Notes under the pieces: generated by a model
What the model saw: only the letters and a program-made list of their open reading frames with translations
Databases searched by the model: none
What the model was told of the DNA's origin: nothing
Source of the DNA: CAZUQP01 sp964484285
Lineage (GTDB): Bacteria > Pseudomonadota > Gammaproteobacteria > DSM-16500
Reading direction: 5' to 3'
NCBI GenBank assembly: GCA_964484285.1
Contig: CAZAEO010000019.1
Coordinates: forward strand, 1-24,352
Length of the DNA stretch: 24,352 nt
In this document: in pieces, positions 23,242 through 24,352 of the stretch
Layout: the number at the start of each line of letters is the position of its first letter
How positions within the stretch are numbered: position 1 is the first letter of the stretch
Program-made: the position numbers and the translations under genes

Positions 23242-24115
23242 TATTTTTTCCCTTTTTAGTATGGCTTACTAGCCATACTCCAAATAATGTAATTAAACCG
23301 CCTAATAATGATAACCATGTAGGAATCTCATGCAACCACATCCAACCTAAAATCGTTGCAATTAAAGGCATAAAATATAAGAAATTAGCTGCTTCGGACG
23401 CCGGTATTTCTTTTAAGCAATAACTCCATGTAATATAGCCGATTGCTGCAGGAAAAACACCTAAATAAATCACTGATAAAGTTGCTCGCCACGAAGCAAT
23501 TTGCGCATCATGCAACATACTTGGCGTATAAATAAATAATAAGAACGTCGCTCCCCAAATGATATAAGCGGTGACTTCTATGGCATGGTATTTCTGTAAA
23601 AAAGGTTTTTGCAAAACAGAATAGATACCGCCAATAAATGAGGCCGCTAATACATAACAAACACCTGCGTGAAAAGTAAGTTGATTTGTTTTATCCAACA
23701 TAATCAACCCAACACCTACGACACTTATTATCATGCCGATCAACATATTGATATGTACTGATTCACGTAAAAATAATATAGCAGACACAAGGGTCACAAT
23801 AGGTGAAAGACTGATAATAAAACTTGCCGTGCCAGAAGGTACGGAAATTTCGCCATAATTTAATGCGATATGATAGAAACCTATCCCCAGCATCCCAATC
23901 AGTAAAAGCAGTGCTTTATCACCTCTCGCTATTTGATTTCGTTCAGGAAGCTCAATACATGCAATCCACATACAAACTGATGCGATTAAGAAACGTAATA
24001 AAGCAAGCCCTCCTGGCGTATAACCGTGCAATCCCGCACGAATACCTACAAATGCAGACGCCCATAAGGAAACTGTAATCAATAAGGCCATTTTAGTTTT
24101 TAATGAATAGTGCAT
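23222..24115 (-). CDS. EamA/DMT family transporter
   Basis: This is a 297-residue inner-membrane protein with ten predicted helices in two EamA repeats. Typical signatures are SLWASAFVGIRAGLHGYTPGGLALLRF in the first half (written here only as a family landmark, residues 17-43) and IWGATFLLFIYTPS then LYFMPLIATILGWMWLHEIPTW in the second. Members export amino acids or other small metabolites; the substrate is not predictable. It leads a two-gene operon with the SDR gene, perhaps exporting or importing that enzyme's product or substrate (inference). No strong ribosome-binding site is seen close to the ATG. Confidence 0.91.
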   Translation of the reverse strand: MHYSLKTKMALLITVSLWASAFVGIRAGLHGYTPGGLALLRFLIASVCMWIACIELPERNQIARGDKALLLLIGMLGIGFYHIALNYGEISVPSGTASFIISLSPIVTLVSAILFLRESVHINMLIGMIISVVGVGLIMLDKTNQLTFHAGVCYVLAASFIGGIYSVLQKPFLQKYHAIEVTAYIIWGATFLLFIYTPSMLHDAQIASWRATLSVIYLGVFPAAIGYITWSYCLKEIPASEAANFLYFMPLIATILGWMWLHEIPTWLSLLGGLITLFGVWLVSHTKKGKNNESTTG

Positions 24116-24170
24116 TTTTATTATCTATCTAACCTCAGTTATGGATAAGAATCCTGCTTAAGCATCGTTT

Positions 24171-24266
24171 ATTTTGCAAATACTGCGTTAAAATTCTTGG
24201 AAATTCAATCGCGTAGAATAACTACGCTCATGAATTTCCAAAAATTTTGCCTTGTCTTTGCAAAAT
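24171..24266. repeat. 96-bp imperfect palindromic repeat
   Basis: ATTTTGCAAA (24171-24180) mirrors TTTGCAAAAT (24257-24266). An 18-bp arm at 24190-24207 mirrors 24231-24248 with one mismatch. The centre is GCGTAG-AATAA-CTACGC (24211-24227). Weaker matches (TTAAGC) extend both arms outward, to roughly 24158-24279. The gap before the EamA gene holds nothing else I can identify. The size and structure resemble ERIC-like dispersed palindromes. Confidence 0.75.
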
Positions 24267-24309
24267 ACACTCGCTTAAAACGCAAAAACCATTTTTCTTA
24301 AAATTGTCG

Positions 24310-24330
24310 AATAGGCCAAATAAGCCTATT
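24310..24330. terminator. small hairpin near the right edge
   Basis: AATAGGC (24310-24316) and GCCTATT (24324-24330) pair around a 7-nt loop, followed on the plus strand by TTCTC. It could be a weak terminator for a gene beyond the window. Direction and function are uncertain. Confidence 0.3.
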
Positions 24331-24352
24331 TTCTCAAGCGTTTTCAATACCT

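Overview
The window is an AT-rich chromosomal segment of a gammaproteobacterium. Two blocks keep the Escherichia coli gene order: tRNA-Cys/tRNA-Gly/pgsA/uvrC/uvrY at the left end, and mltD next to yafS-rnhA-dnaQ. A tRNA-Ser(UGA) beside a YccA-type Bax-inhibitor protein also recalls E. coli. Three predicted eukaryote-directed proteins, a histone-H1-like basic peptide and TTAA-N7-TTAA boxes of the PmrA type suggest a host-associated relative of Legionella and Coxiella (Legionellales). That placement is inference; no marker in the window fixes the genus.

Layout. 1-3771, all on the minus strand: tRNA-Cys and tRNA-Gly with a strong promoter, pgsA, uvrC, a 160-bp palindromic MITE with a TAA target duplication, the response regulator uvrY/letA, and tRNA-Ser. 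3930-8488: yccA (+), then the minus-strand operon yafS-rnhA-dnaQ behind a good sigma70 promoter, then divergent mltD (+). 8465-13135: a tightly overlapping three-gene minus-strand operon. Its order is a 532-aa protein with U-box-like motifs, a 743-aa protein with the His-Asp-Gln-Cys signature of CE-clan cysteine proteases, and a 292-aa ankyrin-repeat protein. 13308-15432: pilT (+), a 49-aa lysine/arginine-rich histone-like gene (-), and a multi-pass membrane protein (+). 15435-19900: a DUF924 protein, arginase coupled to a YkuD L,D-transpeptidase, a class I DAHP synthase and an MHS-type MFS transporter. 20013-24115: an M20 peptidase, a cysteine-rich unknown protein, and an SDR-EamA operon. The right edge holds a 96-bp palindromic repeat.

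How it fits together. Housekeeping DNA repair, replication, phospholipid and envelope genes form the backbone. The 8465-13135 operon interrupts that backbone between mltD and pilT and is the best candidate for a new system: a set of secreted effectors acting on host ubiquitin-like pathways. The other probable host-interaction gene is the 275-aa protein at 21422-22249. The transcription units of both loci are preceded by TTAA repeats spaced 11 bp apart, the geometry of the PmrA box that controls many type IVB effectors. Several intergenic gaps hold long inverted repeats without T-tracts (4677-4725, 5491-5542, 14388-14420, 22403-22481, 24171-24266). These look like palindromic repeats or mRNA-processing hairpins rather than ordinary terminators. 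No gap exceeds about 300 bp without a gene.
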